Assembly (NCBI RefSeq): GCF_947492965.1
Contig: NZ_CANLOZ010000002.1
Coordinates: 434,001 to 498,000 of the forward strand
DNA length: 64,000 nucleotides
Direction: 5' to 3'
DNA from: an uncultured Aquimarina sp.
GTDB taxonomy: Bacteria > Bacteroidota > Bacteroidia > Flavobacteriales > Flavobacteriaceae
Made by a program: the position numbers and the translations under genes. The notes below the pieces were generated by a model. That model was not told the DNA's origin and did not search any database. It saw only the letters and a list, made by a program, of their open reading frames with translations. Numbering within the stretch: the first letter of the stretch is position 1; each line of letters opens with the position of its first letter. Below are positions 9,360 through 18,447 of the stretch, in pieces.

Positions 9360-9941
9360 TTAATTTACGACCAAACTTTTTTCTTTATCATTTTCTGATA
9401 CCACACCTCTATATCGGATTGAAGTACGGTGGCTACTATTAATATTGATACTTGTAGTCCAATTGGGAAACATCGTCATCGTAACTCGATAGGATTCTCT
9501 GTTATTTTTTACCGTAAATTTGATAAGATGTCTTTGTTTTTTCTCGTCTTTAATCACTTCATATTTATCAGGAATGCCTTCGAATACGATTCCACCTTCA
9601 TTACGTGTATATTGTCCTGGTAATTGACGCTCGCCATAAAATGGTAAATTCATGGATATACTATCACCGTATATCTTTACAAAATTAGGGTTCCCAATAA
9701 GACTTATTCCATTTACAGTACTTCCAGGAGGTATTAAACCACTATTAGCAATCGTATTTAGACTCGTAGTTGCCAGAGGATACATCCACTCTGATTCTAT
9801 AGTAAATGATTTTTCAGCTATTAACGCTTCTAATGCTTCACTTTGAGCAGTAGGAGCTACAATACTTTTCGCGCTATTACAACTGAGAAGGACTCCTCCT
9901 GTGATCAATAAGAATCCTGCTATTTTTGCCAACCTATTCAT
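9360..9941 (-). CDS. DUF4251 family lipoprotein
   Basis: 193 residues with a lipoprotein signal peptide (LLSC, Cys about 21). The mature part matches the Bacteroidota DUF4251 pattern: AxxALIAEKSFTIESEW, NTIANSGLIPPGS, GNPNFVKIYGDSISMNLPFYGER, GGIVFEGIPDKYEV and a C-terminal HRTSIRYRG. The family is secreted or lipid-anchored and has no known function. It faces the TPR gene tail to tail with only six bases between stops, so the two transcripts probably overlap. Confidence 0.85.
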   Translation of the reverse strand: MNRLAKIAGFLLITGGVLLSCNSAKSIVAPTAQSEALEALIAEKSFTIESEWMYPLATTSLNTIANSGLIPPGSTVNGISLIGNPNFVKIYGDSISMNLPFYGERQLPGQYTRNEGGIVFEGIPDKYEVIKDEKKQRHLIKFTVKNNRESYRVTMTMFPNWTTSININSSHRTSIRYRGVVSENDKEKSLVVN

Positions 9942-10020
9942 TTGACTATCTTTTACTTACTTCAAATTTCCTAATGTAAATTACAAAATTTGAACCAAAA
10001 ATAATGTCATTTAACAGATC

Positions 10021-10743
10021 TTAACCATCTATTCGGTTTTCAATTTTGCCTAAAATATCTCTAGAACTCGTTAAATGTTGATCCAATAATGGTCTCAGAT
10101 TTCCATATACCAACATATAATGTATCGCTAATCGCGCATGATATGTATCACTAATAAAATACTCATACATTTTTGGATTTTCCAACCTACCAAACAACAA
10201 ATCTCCAATCCAAGGGTGATTATACTTTAGAAAATCCATATTATCAGTTACATCTTCCCCTATTCTTTTGTGAGTTTCTTTTAATAAAACATCAAAAGTA
10301 TTATGATGTGCCAAAATCTGTATAACCAAGCTATCCGTCTCCGTACTACTACTCTCAAATTTTTCTAATAATCGAATACCTTTTTGTTGCAATTCGAAAG
10401 GGTTATAACTCAATACCAATCCCATAGCTCTAGGAGTATCTTTATACATATCGATCGTTACCGTATCACTTAGAAATTGATCGAACATCGCTTTTCTCGT
10501 ATCCAATAACTGCAAAGCATTATGTACTTTAAGCGTATCGAGTTTTAAATCTTCCTGATAGGTTACAAAAACATTTTTTAAATGATTTTTTGTTTTTCTA
10601 ACCTCATTAGCATTGTTAATACTTACTGCAATTAAAATACCAATAACTACCAAAATAATCTCACCTATTGCGTACAGCAAGTATTTCCGTATTCCTTTGC
10701 CCTTCATAAGATTTTTCCGTTGTGCATTGAACAATTTCATCAT
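10021..10743 (-). CDS. DUF6090 family membrane protein
   Basis: 240 residues. The N-terminus (basic, then GKGIRKYLLYAIGEIILVV and one membrane span to about 45) is the hallmark of DUF6090, a family found almost only in Flavobacteriia and relatives. A long helical extracytoplasmic or cytosolic region follows. Function is unknown. It stands alone, with a divergent MFS gene upstream. Confidence 0.85.
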   Translation of the reverse strand: MMKLFNAQRKNLMKGKGIRKYLLYAIGEIILVVIGILIAVSINNANEVRKTKNHLKNVFVTYQEDLKLDTLKVHNALQLLDTRKAMFDQFLSDTVTIDMYKDTPRAMGLVLSYNPFELQQKGIRLLEKFESSSTETDSLVIQILAHHNTFDVLLKETHKRIGEDVTDNMDFLKYNHPWIGDLLFGRLENPKMYEYFISDTYHARLAIHYMLVYGNLRPLLDQHLTSSRDILGKIENRIDG

Positions 10744-10826
10744 TCTAAATATACAATAAATAAAAAATCAAGATACTTATACTTTTCATGGCACAATAAA
10801 TATTAGTTAAATCAAGGAGAAGTCTA

Positions 10827-10856
10827 TTGATGAGCTTATGAAATGAGCTATTTTTG
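10827..10856 (+). promoter_or_regulatory. Promoter that fixes the MFS start
   Basis: TTG (10827-10829), 19-nt spacer and a perfect -7 box TATTTTTG (10849-10856). The box ends four bases before the ATG at 10861, so an in-frame ATG at 10843 would lie inside the promoter and cannot be on the transcript. Confidence 0.6.
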
Positions 10857-10860
10857 CCGA

Positions 10861-12072
10861 ATGCAATTTAAAAACCTCCAACAGTTAGAATTTATTGTAC
10901 TCATGGCATCATTGATGTCTATTGTAGCTTTGGCCATAGATGCTTTGCTTCCTGCTTTGGATATTATTGGAATTGATATTGGCACCACAGAATTAGCAGA
11001 TAACCAATTGCTTATCACAATGATATTTCTTGGACTGGGTATTGGTCCTTTGATTTTCGGTCCAATTTCGGATGCTATTGGAAGAAAACCTGTGGTTTTT
11101 ATGGGGTTCCTGCTATTTATCATTGCTAGTTTTATCTGTATAAGTGCTACTAGTTTAACTATGATGGTAATAGGTAGAATATTGCAAGGTGTTGGACTTT
11201 CTGCACCTAGAACTATCGCAATAGCAATGATTAGAGATACATATAGCGGAGATTACATGGCTCGTATTATGTCTTTTATTACCGTAGTCTTTATTCTTGT
11301 TCCAATTGTAGCACCAGCTATAGGAAAAGGGATTCTTGATCATTATAATTGGAAAGCTATCTTTTACATACAGCTTGTTTTTAGTGTATTAGTTTCTTTT
11401 TGGTTTTGGAAAAGACAAAAGGAAACACTGATGGTTTCTAAACGAATAAAATTTACTCCTTATATATTTATAGATGGAACTAGAGAATTGGTGAAATACA
11501 AAAACACTATGGGATATACTTTTATATCGGGACTTATTGTAGGGTCTTTTTTAGTATATCTAAGTAGTTCCCAACAGATCTTTGAACAGCAATATAATCT
11601 AAAAAATGAATTCCCTTATATCTTCGCATTATTAGCGATCTCTATTGGTACCGCCACTTTTTTGAATGGTACTTTAGTACTTAAATACGGAATGGAGCGA
11701 TTAGTTTCTATTTCTTTATTTGCATTTTTTGGGATATCGCTACTCTATATTCTTTTATATCATGGAAATACAAATCCAAACGTAGTGATCTTATTGATCT
11801 TTTTTGGATTACAATTTTTCTCAATAGGATTTTTGTTTGGAAATCTTAGAGCATTAGCTATGGAACCTGTGGGTCACATTGCCGGAATTGGTGCTGCGAT
11901 TACGGGGTTTATAAGCACAATAATGGCAGTACCTATAAGTACTTTTATAGGTAGATATGTTGAGGACACAGCATTACCGCTGTTTTTGGGATTTTTGATT
12001 TGCGCTAGCATTTCGATAGGTATTCTTATATACCTTAAAACTTCTTCTAAAGACAAAGTAGTCACTTCTTAA
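10861..12072 (+). CDS. Bcr/CflA-family MFS drug efflux transporter
   Basis: 403 residues and 12 predicted membrane spans. The N-terminus (LMASLMSIVALAIDALLPAL) and the loop 2-3 motif (GPISDAIGRKPVVFMGFLLF) are typical of the Bcr/CflA multidrug group of the major facilitator superfamily, which exports drugs or metabolites against protons. I place the start at 10861 rather than an in-frame ATG 18 bases earlier, because a well-formed promoter covers the earlier ATG and family members begin a few residues before the first span. The 3' end overlaps the convergent small gene by 4 bp. Confidence 0.88.
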   Translation: MQFKNLQQLEFIVLMASLMSIVALAIDALLPALDIIGIDIGTTELADNQLLITMIFLGLGIGPLIFGPISDAIGRKPVVFMGFLLFIIASFICISATSLTMMVIGRILQGVGLSAPRTIAIAMIRDTYSGDYMARIMSFITVVFILVPIVAPAIGKGILDHYNWKAIFYIQLVFSVLVSFWFWKRQKETLMVSKRIKFTPYIFIDGTRELVKYKNTMGYTFISGLIVGSFLVYLSSSQQIFEQQYNLKNEFPYIFALLAISIGTATFLNGTLVLKYGMERLVSISLFAFFGISLLYILLYHGNTNPNVVILLIFFGLQFFSIGFLFGNLRALAMEPVGHIAGIGAAITGFISTIMAVPISTFIGRYVEDTALPLFLGFLICASISIGILIYLKTSSKDKVVTS

Positions 12073-12257
12073 TCTTGTTGATTTTTATCGTGTAACTGCT
12101 TATTTTCAGGAACAGAAAGCTCTCCATTACCTGCTATTGCAAATTGATCTCTTTTTGATCCGTATCCAAAATTTGATGATCTACGATACTTGTTCTGAAA
12201 ATCCGCAAATTTTCTCTTTGACCAGGATCTTTTTTTCTTTTGATTCTCCATATGCAT
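12069..12257 (-). CDS. Small basic protein, unknown
   Basis: 62 residues (60 if the second Met is used). The N-terminal half is rich in Lys, Arg and Ser (QKKKRSWSKRKFADFQNKYR) and the rest is polar, without a signal peptide or membrane span. This looks like a small nucleic-acid or ribosome-associated protein, but the function is an inference from charge only. Its stop overlaps the stop of the convergent MFS gene by 4 bp. The codons look native, which argues for a real gene. Confidence 0.55.
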   Translation of the reverse strand: MHMENQKKKRSWSKRKFADFQNKYRRSSNFGYGSKRDQFAIAGNGELSVPENKQLHDKNQQD

Positions 12258-12450
12258 GATAATTTTGGTATGGTTACCTGATTGACACTTAATTTCTTAT
12301 CTAAAGTTATAGGATTTTGAAGAATAATTAAAAAACCTTAACATCAAATTATAATTATTCCCCAAATTATTAAACAATATTAATCGTTGCATTGTTAAAG
12401 CAGTTGGAATGATTATTGTTTATTTATATCTTGAAAACTAAAATATTACT

Positions 12451-13056
12451 ATGAAAACCTTTTTCTGTTCTATCTTTTTTTTAAGCCTCTCTATTTCATT
12501 GATTTATGGTCAATTCACACCACCTCCTGGTGATATTACCAATCGTTCTGATGGATATACTGGACATGAAGATGCCTTAATTAATGATGTTATCAAACTT
12601 GAATTTGATAAAAAGAATACAAAAATTACTTTTGATTTTGTTTCAGAAGAGACAAGTGGATCTATTGGAGGATTAGATTTTAAAATTTCATTTAATCCAG
12701 AAGATACAGATAACGCTTATTTTAAAGGTACTGCACTGGTAAACACTCTAGAAACTGGTAATTTCTTAAGAGATGGGCATTTGATGTGGGAAAAGTTCTT
12801 TTACAAAAAGAAATACCCAAAAATTGCTTTTGAAAGCAAAGAAGTAGTACACTTTGGTAATAATAATTATAAGGTAATAGGTGAGCTTACCATTAAAGGT
12901 ATTACCAAAGAAGTAATCATCAACTTTGATCTAGATATTACTAAAAACCTTTTAGGTAAAACTACAATTTACACCAGTGATTTTGGAGTGAATATCCATG
13001 ACGAAAGGGAAAAGAATAAACTAAACATAGTATTCGATTTCCCTATTTTAAATTAA
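12451..13056 (+). CDS. YceI-family secreted lipid-binding-like protein
   Basis: 201 residues with a signal peptide of about 20 residues ending YGQ. The mature part is a single YceI-like beta barrel: strands such as KITFDFVSEETSGSIGGLDF, then FKGTALVNTLETGNFLRDGHL, and KVIGELTIKGITKEVIINFD, the most conserved YceI segment. The family binds amphiphilic or isoprenoid-type ligands in the periplasm. It is a single gene with its own terminator 12 bp past the stop. Confidence 0.88.
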   Translation: MKTFFCSIFFLSLSISLIYGQFTPPPGDITNRSDGYTGHEDALINDVIKLEFDKKNTKITFDFVSEETSGSIGGLDFKISFNPEDTDNAYFKGTALVNTLETGNFLRDGHLMWEKFFYKKKYPKIAFESKEVVHFGNNNYKVIGELTIKGITKEVIINFDLDITKNLLGKTTIYTSDFGVNIHDEREKNKLNIVFDFPILN

Positions 13057-13067
13057 TATAAAACTAG

Positions 13068-13095
13068 ATAGCATCTGAAAGTGATGCTATTTTTT
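13068..13095. terminator. Intrinsic terminator after the YceI gene
   Basis: The 8-bp stem ATAGCATC/GATGCTAT (13068-13075 with 13083-13090) is followed by six T on the plus strand. On the minus strand it sits directly after the stop of the possible tiny gene at 13096. Confidence 0.8.
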
Positions 13096-13239
13096 CTAGA
13101 TATGTATTGTGTGAGCTTTCGCTAATCTTTCTGAAGATTTTAGAAATTCGTTATTAACGATATTCATTTCTGTTAAACGTGTGATTTTTATTTTTTCTTC
13201 ACGTTTTGTATTCCTTTTTTGCAATAATGAGTTCATCAT
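13096..13239 (-). CDS. Possible 47-residue small protein
   Basis: A short frame (MMNSLLQKRN... to ...AKAHTIHI) that is lysine-rich and amphipathic, with no signal peptide. In favour: it fills the space exactly between a hairpin region and a terminator that abuts its stop, and its codons look native. Against: no recognised family and no clear promoter. It could equally be noncoding leader sequence. Confidence 0.3.
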   Translation of the reverse strand: MMNSLLQKRNTKREEKIKITRLTEMNIVNNEFLKSSERLAKAHTIHI

Positions 13240-13301
13240 GTTACTTAATTTTTACTTTAATTTTCCCTGACACGAAGTTAAGAACAAATCACCAAAAAAA
13301 T

Positions 13302-13342
13302 AAGGGTATAAATACGGTTTTTAACGGGGGTTTTATACCCTT
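13302..13342. repeat. Inverted repeat, unassigned
   Basis: AAGGGTATAAA (13302-13312) pairs perfectly with TTTATACCCTT (13332-13342) around a 19-nt loop. There is no T tract, so it is not a simple terminator. It could be a leader structure of the small frame at 13096 or a protein-binding site. Confidence 0.45.
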
Positions 13343-13390
13343 TGTAGATTTTGTTATATTAAATCTGCATGGATCTCATCACTTCCATGG

Positions 13391-13416
13391 AAAAAGGCTC
13401 AATCATAAGACGAGCC
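13391..13416 (-). terminator. Terminator of the M16 protease gene
   Basis: On the minus strand a short GC-rich stem (GGCTC/GAGCC, 13396-13400 with 13412-13416) is followed by five T, 40 bp past the stop of the protease gene. Confidence 0.55.
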
Positions 13417-13455
13417 CTTTTAAATATTTCTTCAATAAAAAGGCAATGGACTGCC

Positions 13456-16299
13456 TTATAATTTGTTTCCGTAAATATCTAATTCTATAACATTTTTACC
13501 TAGTTTTTTAATCTCATCAAATTGAGTTGCCTTATCTCCTACAACTAAATAAATCATTTCACTTTCTGAAATATACTTTGATATAATTGATTTAAAGTCT
13601 TCGGTAGACATATCAACTAATTCTTTTTGATTATTCTCTATAAAAGATGGATCTTTATCATATTTACTCATTTCTCTTAAAATACCCAGTTTATCATTTA
13701 ATCCTTCGAAAGCTCTAGTGTTACTTTTCAAAATTTTTGTTTTTGTAATTTCTGAGGCATTATCATCAAAGTTTTCCCCATAATTAACTATCATTTCTTG
13801 GATTATTTTCAAAGATGGAAGCGTAGCGTTAGACCTAACACTAGTTGAAACAATAAATGGACTAATATCTTTTGATGACCTAATAAATGAATATGCTCCA
13901 TATGTATATCCTTTCTCAATCCGTAAAGTTTGAAACAATTTCCCACTTGAACCTCCTCCTAAAATTTCATTTGCATATTCTAAGTTATTGAACTCTTCGC
14001 TTAAACCAGATAAAACCAAATTACCAATCAAAATAACAGATTGTTTTGAATTAGGAATATCAATGAAATATAATTGATCTTCTTTTTTATTTGGTGAAAC
14101 TTGAAAACTCGGAATTTCTACTTCTTCAGTATTCCATTTAGAATCCAAAGATGATAAAGCTATTCCAACATCTTTTTTATTAACATCTCCTACTACATGA
14201 AAAATAGCATTTTTCGATGACAATTTATTGTAGTGTTGTTTTACATCATCTAAGGATATATTTTCAACAGTCTCTAAAGTGCCAGAGTTAGGTATTCCAA
14301 AAATATGTTTATCTCCATATATTAGCTTATCAAAATTAAAATAAGCTATCGATCTTGGATTAGCTTCTTGGCCTTTTAAATTAGTTTTTAAGGCTTGTTT
14401 TAAACGGTCAAATTCCTTTTCATCCCAACGAGGTTCTAAAATTATTTCTTCAACAAGAGATAATGTCTCTTTAAAATTTTTGGCTAAACATGATCCTGTA
14501 ATTATGATTTCTTCATCATTACTATACATATAGATTGATGCTCCCAAAAGACCAATAGCTTCTTCCAGTTGAGCTGGTGTTCTAGTTGCAGTACCTTCCA
14601 TCATCAAACTCGCCATCAAACTAGAAATCCCTGCTTTATCTAATGGATCTAATAAATGTCCTCCTGCGATAGTAAGATCAAAATTAACCAGAGGGAGTTC
14701 GTTATTTTCTATTCCGAATACTTCAATTCCATTATCCATTTCACTGGTCCAAACTATTGGAGATTTGAATAATGGTAATTCTCCAAAATCAGGTTCACTA
14801 CGATCATAGGTAGATGGGGTTTTTTCATAAACAGCCTCCTCACCTTGTCCAACTTCTTCATTCGCTACATCATTTTTTACCTCTTCAATCCAAACAGTTG
14901 CCTTTTCTGAATCAGAAACAGACAACTCTAATTGATCCTTTGGAATAAAACTGGTCATTACATAATTTTTATTTTTTATGTAAGTATTATATACTCTCAT
15001 TACATCTTCTCTAGTTACAGCATTTGTTAACTTTACTGTTTTACTTATATATCCAGGATCACCATTAAACTCATTGTCTTGAACTAATTGAAATGCCTTA
15101 TTTAAAACAGTACTTACTCCTTGATACAATCCAGTTTCAACTTCAGCCTTAATTCTTTTTAATTCATTGTCTTCAAAACCATTTTTCTCAAACCTAGCTA
15201 AACTTTCATCTATAGCTTTTTTTACACTATCCAAATCCTTGCCAGCATTCGCTCGGACTCTAAAAGTGAATTCACCAGCTAATTCATAAGATCGTTGGTA
15301 TCCTGAGGCATTAGGAGCTAATTTCTTCTCTTCAACTAGAACTTTATAAAAAGGAGATTTTTTACTTCCCGTAAGTAATTGTCCAAGAATATTTAATGCG
15401 TAAACGTCTTTATGATAATCTTGTACAGTTGGAAATACCATTCTTAGTTCAGGTAATTTAGCGAAATTATCTTCAAAATATAATGATTTACTCCTCGGCA
15501 AAGTAACTGGCATTGGTTCTAAAGGTGTAACATCAGGCCCTCTTTTTATTTCTCCAAACCATTTTTTAACTAATTTTTTAGTATCCTCAATGTCTATATC
15601 TCCTGCGATCACTAAAGAACCGTTATTCGCTCCATAATATTTGTGATAAAACTCTTTTACATCTTCTAAAGTCGCAGATTGTAAATCAGGTAAAGAACCT
15701 ATAACAGTCCAACTATATGGATGTCCCTTTGGATATAAATTTTTTCTTATAACTTCGTCTGTGTAACCATAAGGAGCATTATCTACACGTTCGCGTTTTT
15801 CATTTTTAACTACTTGTTTTTCTCTTTCCAATGCCGCTTCTGTTACAGTATTTATCATATATCCGTACCGATCAGAATCAATCCATAAGATTTTTTCGAA
15901 TGCATCTTTCGGAACTACTTCGTAATAAACAGTTCCATCTGTCCAAGTTCCACCATTTCTTTGTCCTCCCCATTCAGGAATCAATTTCCTGTTCGCACCA
16001 ACCGGAGTATTTTCGGAATCGTTAAAAGACATATGTTCAAAAAAGTGTGCAAAACCAGTTTTTCCTAATTTTTCTCTATTAGAACCTACATGCATCATTG
16101 TTGCTACAGCTATAATAGGATCACTATGATCTTCATGGAGAATAACTTCGAGACCATTATCCAAGGTGAATTTTTCGTAATCAATCGTAAAATCTGAAGT
16201 GTCCGATTGTGTAGAGGCTATTTCGCTATTAGACTTTGAGCAAGATAATAACGCTAGACTTATAAATATAAAAACAAAGGTTCTTTTATAGAATAACAT
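13456..16299 (-). CDS. M16-family zinc protease, lipoprotein
   Basis: 947 residues, a tandem of two M16 (pitrilysin/insulinase-like) halves. The signal peptide ends in a lipobox (LLSC, Cys20), so the protein is membrane-tethered in the envelope. The N-terminal half carries the inverted zinc motif HxxEH at H85-F-F-E88-H89 and the distal ligand expected in VVKNE (E167). The C-terminal half (about 510-940) keeps the fold but lacks HxxEH, as usual for the non-catalytic partner half. It should degrade peptides or misfolded segments in the periplasm. It is monocistronic. Confidence 0.92.
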   Translation of the reverse strand: MLFYKRTFVFIFISLALLSCSKSNSEIASTQSDTSDFTIDYEKFTLDNGLEVILHEDHSDPIIAVATMMHVGSNREKLGKTGFAHFFEHMSFNDSENTPVGANRKLIPEWGGQRNGGTWTDGTVYYEVVPKDAFEKILWIDSDRYGYMINTVTEAALEREKQVVKNEKRERVDNAPYGYTDEVIRKNLYPKGHPYSWTVIGSLPDLQSATLEDVKEFYHKYYGANNGSLVIAGDIDIEDTKKLVKKWFGEIKRGPDVTPLEPMPVTLPRSKSLYFEDNFAKLPELRMVFPTVQDYHKDVYALNILGQLLTGSKKSPFYKVLVEEKKLAPNASGYQRSYELAGEFTFRVRANAGKDLDSVKKAIDESLARFEKNGFEDNELKRIKAEVETGLYQGVSTVLNKAFQLVQDNEFNGDPGYISKTVKLTNAVTREDVMRVYNTYIKNKNYVMTSFIPKDQLELSVSDSEKATVWIEEVKNDVANEEVGQGEEAVYEKTPSTYDRSEPDFGELPLFKSPIVWTSEMDNGIEVFGIENNELPLVNFDLTIAGGHLLDPLDKAGISSLMASLMMEGTATRTPAQLEEAIGLLGASIYMYSNDEEIIITGSCLAKNFKETLSLVEEIILEPRWDEKEFDRLKQALKTNLKGQEANPRSIAYFNFDKLIYGDKHIFGIPNSGTLETVENISLDDVKQHYNKLSSKNAIFHVVGDVNKKDVGIALSSLDSKWNTEEVEIPSFQVSPNKKEDQLYFIDIPNSKQSVILIGNLVLSGLSEEFNNLEYANEILGGGSSGKLFQTLRIEKGYTYGAYSFIRSSKDISPFIVSTSVRSNATLPSLKIIQEMIVNYGENFDDNASEITKTKILKSNTRAFEGLNDKLGILREMSKYDKDPSFIENNQKELVDMSTEDFKSIISKYISESEMIYLVVGDKATQFDEIKKLGKNVIELDIYGNKL

Positions 16300-16367
16300 A
16301 AAGTGAGTATATATTTTGATTAATGAATTATTTTTTCCAAAAATATAAAAACAAAGATCATTTTATT

Positions 16368-16910
16368 TCATAAATCCACGGCATATGAAGAAAACAAACC
16401 GTGACTAGAAAAAGAAACTTTTATATCAGTTTGCAAATTATTAATGTACACAAGAGGAATTCTAAAATCATTTTTTTTGATTGTAATTTTTTCGGAATTC
16501 AACCCCTTGGTTTTTGAAATATAATCTAAAAGGTGTTTTTTGTACGTTAGCGATTCGTTGGTAAATACTTTTGCATTTATAACTTTTGGGTGTATAAAGG
16601 CAACGGAATGAATATATTCTGATGTTATCGTTGTTTTGGTTTTATATTGCATCCCCTTAACAATCACTGAAGTTTCAGAACATTTAAAATCCCAGGGATT
16701 ATAGGTAGGAGCCTTTAAAAATTGTCTTTGATACGCTTTATATGTAGCTTCTTTCATACTCCATAATTCCCATACCGCTAAATCGGGATCAAGAGCATCC
16801 CAAATCCTATCTTGTTCTGATATTGTAAAAATCTTTTGCAACCAACCTTTTCTTCTCCAATTACTTTGGGTCGTGGCTAAGGCAAGATCAACAATATCGT
16901 TTCCTATCAT
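16368..16910 (-). CDS. 4'-phosphopantetheinyl transferase (Sfp/AcpT-like)
   Basis: 180 residues, at the short end of the family. It shows the N-terminal IGNDIVDL motif (Mg-binding Asp) and the WSMKEATYKAY motif with the second acidic residue and the WxxKEA core of the family. It transfers the phosphopantetheine arm from CoA to a carrier-protein serine. Its ATG overlaps the stop of the acyl carrier protein gene by 4 bp, so its natural substrate is almost certainly that carrier. It is the last gene of the eight-gene polyketide operon. Confidence 0.9.
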   Translation of the reverse strand: MIGNDIVDLALATTQSNWRRKGWLQKIFTISEQDRIWDALDPDLAVWELWSMKEATYKAYQRQFLKAPTYNPWDFKCSETSVIVKGMQYKTKTTITSEYIHSVAFIHPKVINAKVFTNESLTYKKHLLDYISKTKGLNSEKITIKKNDFRIPLVYINNLQTDIKVSFSSHGLFSSYAVDL

Positions 16911-17161
16911 TTAGCTGCTAATTTATCCTGAATCACCTCTATAGAGGCTTTAACGGTTAACATTTTATCCATACCATCATTATCAATTTCGATATTAAAC
17001 TCATCTTCCACGTCCAAAATAACATCTACAAGATTAGCGGAATTAATCTCTAAATCTTCAATAAAATTAGTTTCTTCAGAAAGATTTGCTAACCCATCTT
17101 CATTCTGAACATAAGGTTCGATAATGGTTTTTAACTTAGATAATAATTCTTCTTTTGTCAT
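16907..17161 (-). CDS. Acyl carrier protein of the polyketide operon
   Basis: 84 residues, a single carrier domain. The attachment serine is S41 in DLEINSANLVD, a variant of the usual DSL motif (NSANL in place of DSL) that marks a pathway-specific carrier rather than the fatty-acid AcpP. Acidic helix II (DVILDVEDEFNIEIDNDGM) is the normal docking surface for ketosynthases and dehydratases. It sits between the ketosynthase (11-bp gap) and its activating transferase (4-bp overlap). Confidence 0.9.
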   Translation of the reverse strand: MTKEELLSKLKTIIEPYVQNEDGLANLSEETNFIEDLEINSANLVDVILDVEDEFNIEIDNDGMDKMLTVKASIEVIQDKLAAK

Positions 17162-17172
17162 GAATGGTTTTC

Positions 17173-18447
17173 TTATGAATATTTTTTAAAGATAATACAA
17201 GCATTTACATCACCAAATCCAAAACTGGCTTTTGCTGCAATATTTATAGGTTTTGATACCGTTTTAGTAGGGATTCGTGTAGGATCTACTAAAACCTCGA
17301 TTTCTGGATGTAAATCTTCGCAATTTATATTTCCGAAAACAAAGTCTTCATATACCTGAAGTACAGTAGCCACACTTTCAATACTCCCTGAAGCAGCAAG
17401 ACAATGTCCTACCAAACTTTTTAAAGAATTGATAAACGGAAAGTCCTTCCCTCTTCTGTTTAATGCTTCGCACCAATTCATAATTTCGGTAGCATCTTTG
17501 GTGGTAGCTGTGAGATGACCATTAATCAAATCAATATCATCTGCATGAATATTAGCATTGATGATTGCTTGTTGAATACAATGCCGTACTGCCTTGCTGT
17601 TTGGCGCGGTCATACTGCCTCCATTTCGCTGTCCTCCACTATTGATATGTCCTCCAAGAATTTCTGCGTAAATGGTAGCACCTCTATTTTGTGCACTTTC
17701 CAAACTCTCTACTACTAACGCTCCTGCTCCACTTCCTGGTACAAAGCCACTTGCAGAGGCACTCATGGGTCTAGATGCTTCTGTAGGATTCTCATTGTAT
17801 TTATGAGGCAGAATTCTCATCGCATCAAATCCTCCCCAAACATAAGGACCACTATCACTGGTGCTTCCTGCTAATATAATTTCTGCTTTTCCAGATATAA
17901 TTCGTTCATACGCCATTAAAATGGCTTCCGTTCCCGTACTACAAGCAGAAGAATTAGTCGTAGTAATATTTCCACAACCGATCATACCACCTAAAAAAGC
18001 ACTAATACCACTGGCCATAGTTTGTATGACTGTCGTACTTCCTAAACGCCGAACTTTACCCTCATCAACTTTATAAATCGCATCTCTAAATTTATCAACA
18101 CCTAAAATACCGGTTCCAAAAATGACACCTGCATCCCAAATTGGATCATCTTCTTTGTCATTTAGAGATAAACCAGCATTTTTCCAAGCATCTATACCCG
18201 CTATTACTCCATATTCCAATCCTGAAGCATTCAATCCTCTTAATTGTATAGAGTTAAAGTAATTGTTTAAGCAATCTTTTTTATATAATGGTTTTCCAGC
18301 TATTTGACAGGAAAAATTTAGTTCTTTTAAGTTGTCAATATGTCGTATTCCAGAAACACCATTTTTTATAGACCTATTAAATTCTGAAACGTTCGTTCCA
18401 TTTGGTGAAACCACTCCTAAACCTGTAATTACAACTCTTTTATTCAT
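17173..18447 (-). CDS. Beta-ketoacyl-ACP synthase, FabF-like, pathway-specific
   Basis: 424 residues, a two-half thiolase fold of the KAS I/II type. Catalytic residues: C169 in NSSACSTGTEA, H311 in INGHLTATTKD and H348 in KSLVGHCLAASG. The segment around the first His (NGHLTAT instead of NAHGTGT) is unlike housekeeping FabF and fits a specialised ketosynthase. It should extend the acyl chain on the neighbouring carrier protein and feed or elongate the starter for the type III synthase. ATG overlaps the upstream dehydratase stop (ATGA). Confidence 0.9.
   Translation of the reverse strand: MNKRVVITGLGVVSPNGTNVSEFNRSIKNGVSGIRHIDNLKELNFSCQIAGKPLYKKDCLNNYFNSIQLRGLNASGLEYGVIAGIDAWKNAGLSLNDKEDDPIWDAGVIFGTGILGVDKFRDAIYKVDEGKVRRLGSTTVIQTMASGISAFLGGMIGCGNITTTNSSACSTGTEAILMAYERIISGKAEIILAGSTSDSGPYVWGGFDAMRILPHKYNENPTEASRPMSASASGFVPGSGAGALVVESLESAQNRGATIYAEILGGHINSGGQRNGGSMTAPNSKAVRHCIQQAIINANIHADDIDLINGHLTATTKDATEIMNWCEALNRRGKDFPFINSLKSLVGHCLAASGSIESVATVLQVYEDFVFGNINCEDLHPEIEVLVDPTRIPTKTVSKPINIAAKASFGFGDVNACIIFKKYS

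Larger units (their letters stand above)
13057..13455. other. 399-bp gap with terminators, a hairpin and a possible tiny gene
   Basis: The gap between the YceI gene and the M16 protease gene holds a strong terminator (13068-13095), a possible 47-residue leftward reading frame (13096-13239), an 11-bp inverted repeat (13302-13342) and the terminator of the M16 gene (13391-13416). A rightward 94-codon frame across 13206-13490 runs over these elements and into the M16 gene and is not credible. Confidence 0.5.

Noticed and set aside
10843..10860. Earlier ATG for the MFS transporter
   Set aside because: It lies inside a well-formed promoter (-7 box at 10849-10856), so it would not be on the transcript.
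13206..13490. Rightward 94-codon frame
   Set aside because: It runs through an inverted repeat and a terminator and into the 3' end of the M16 gene on the other strand; starts with TTG, no family, low-complexity.
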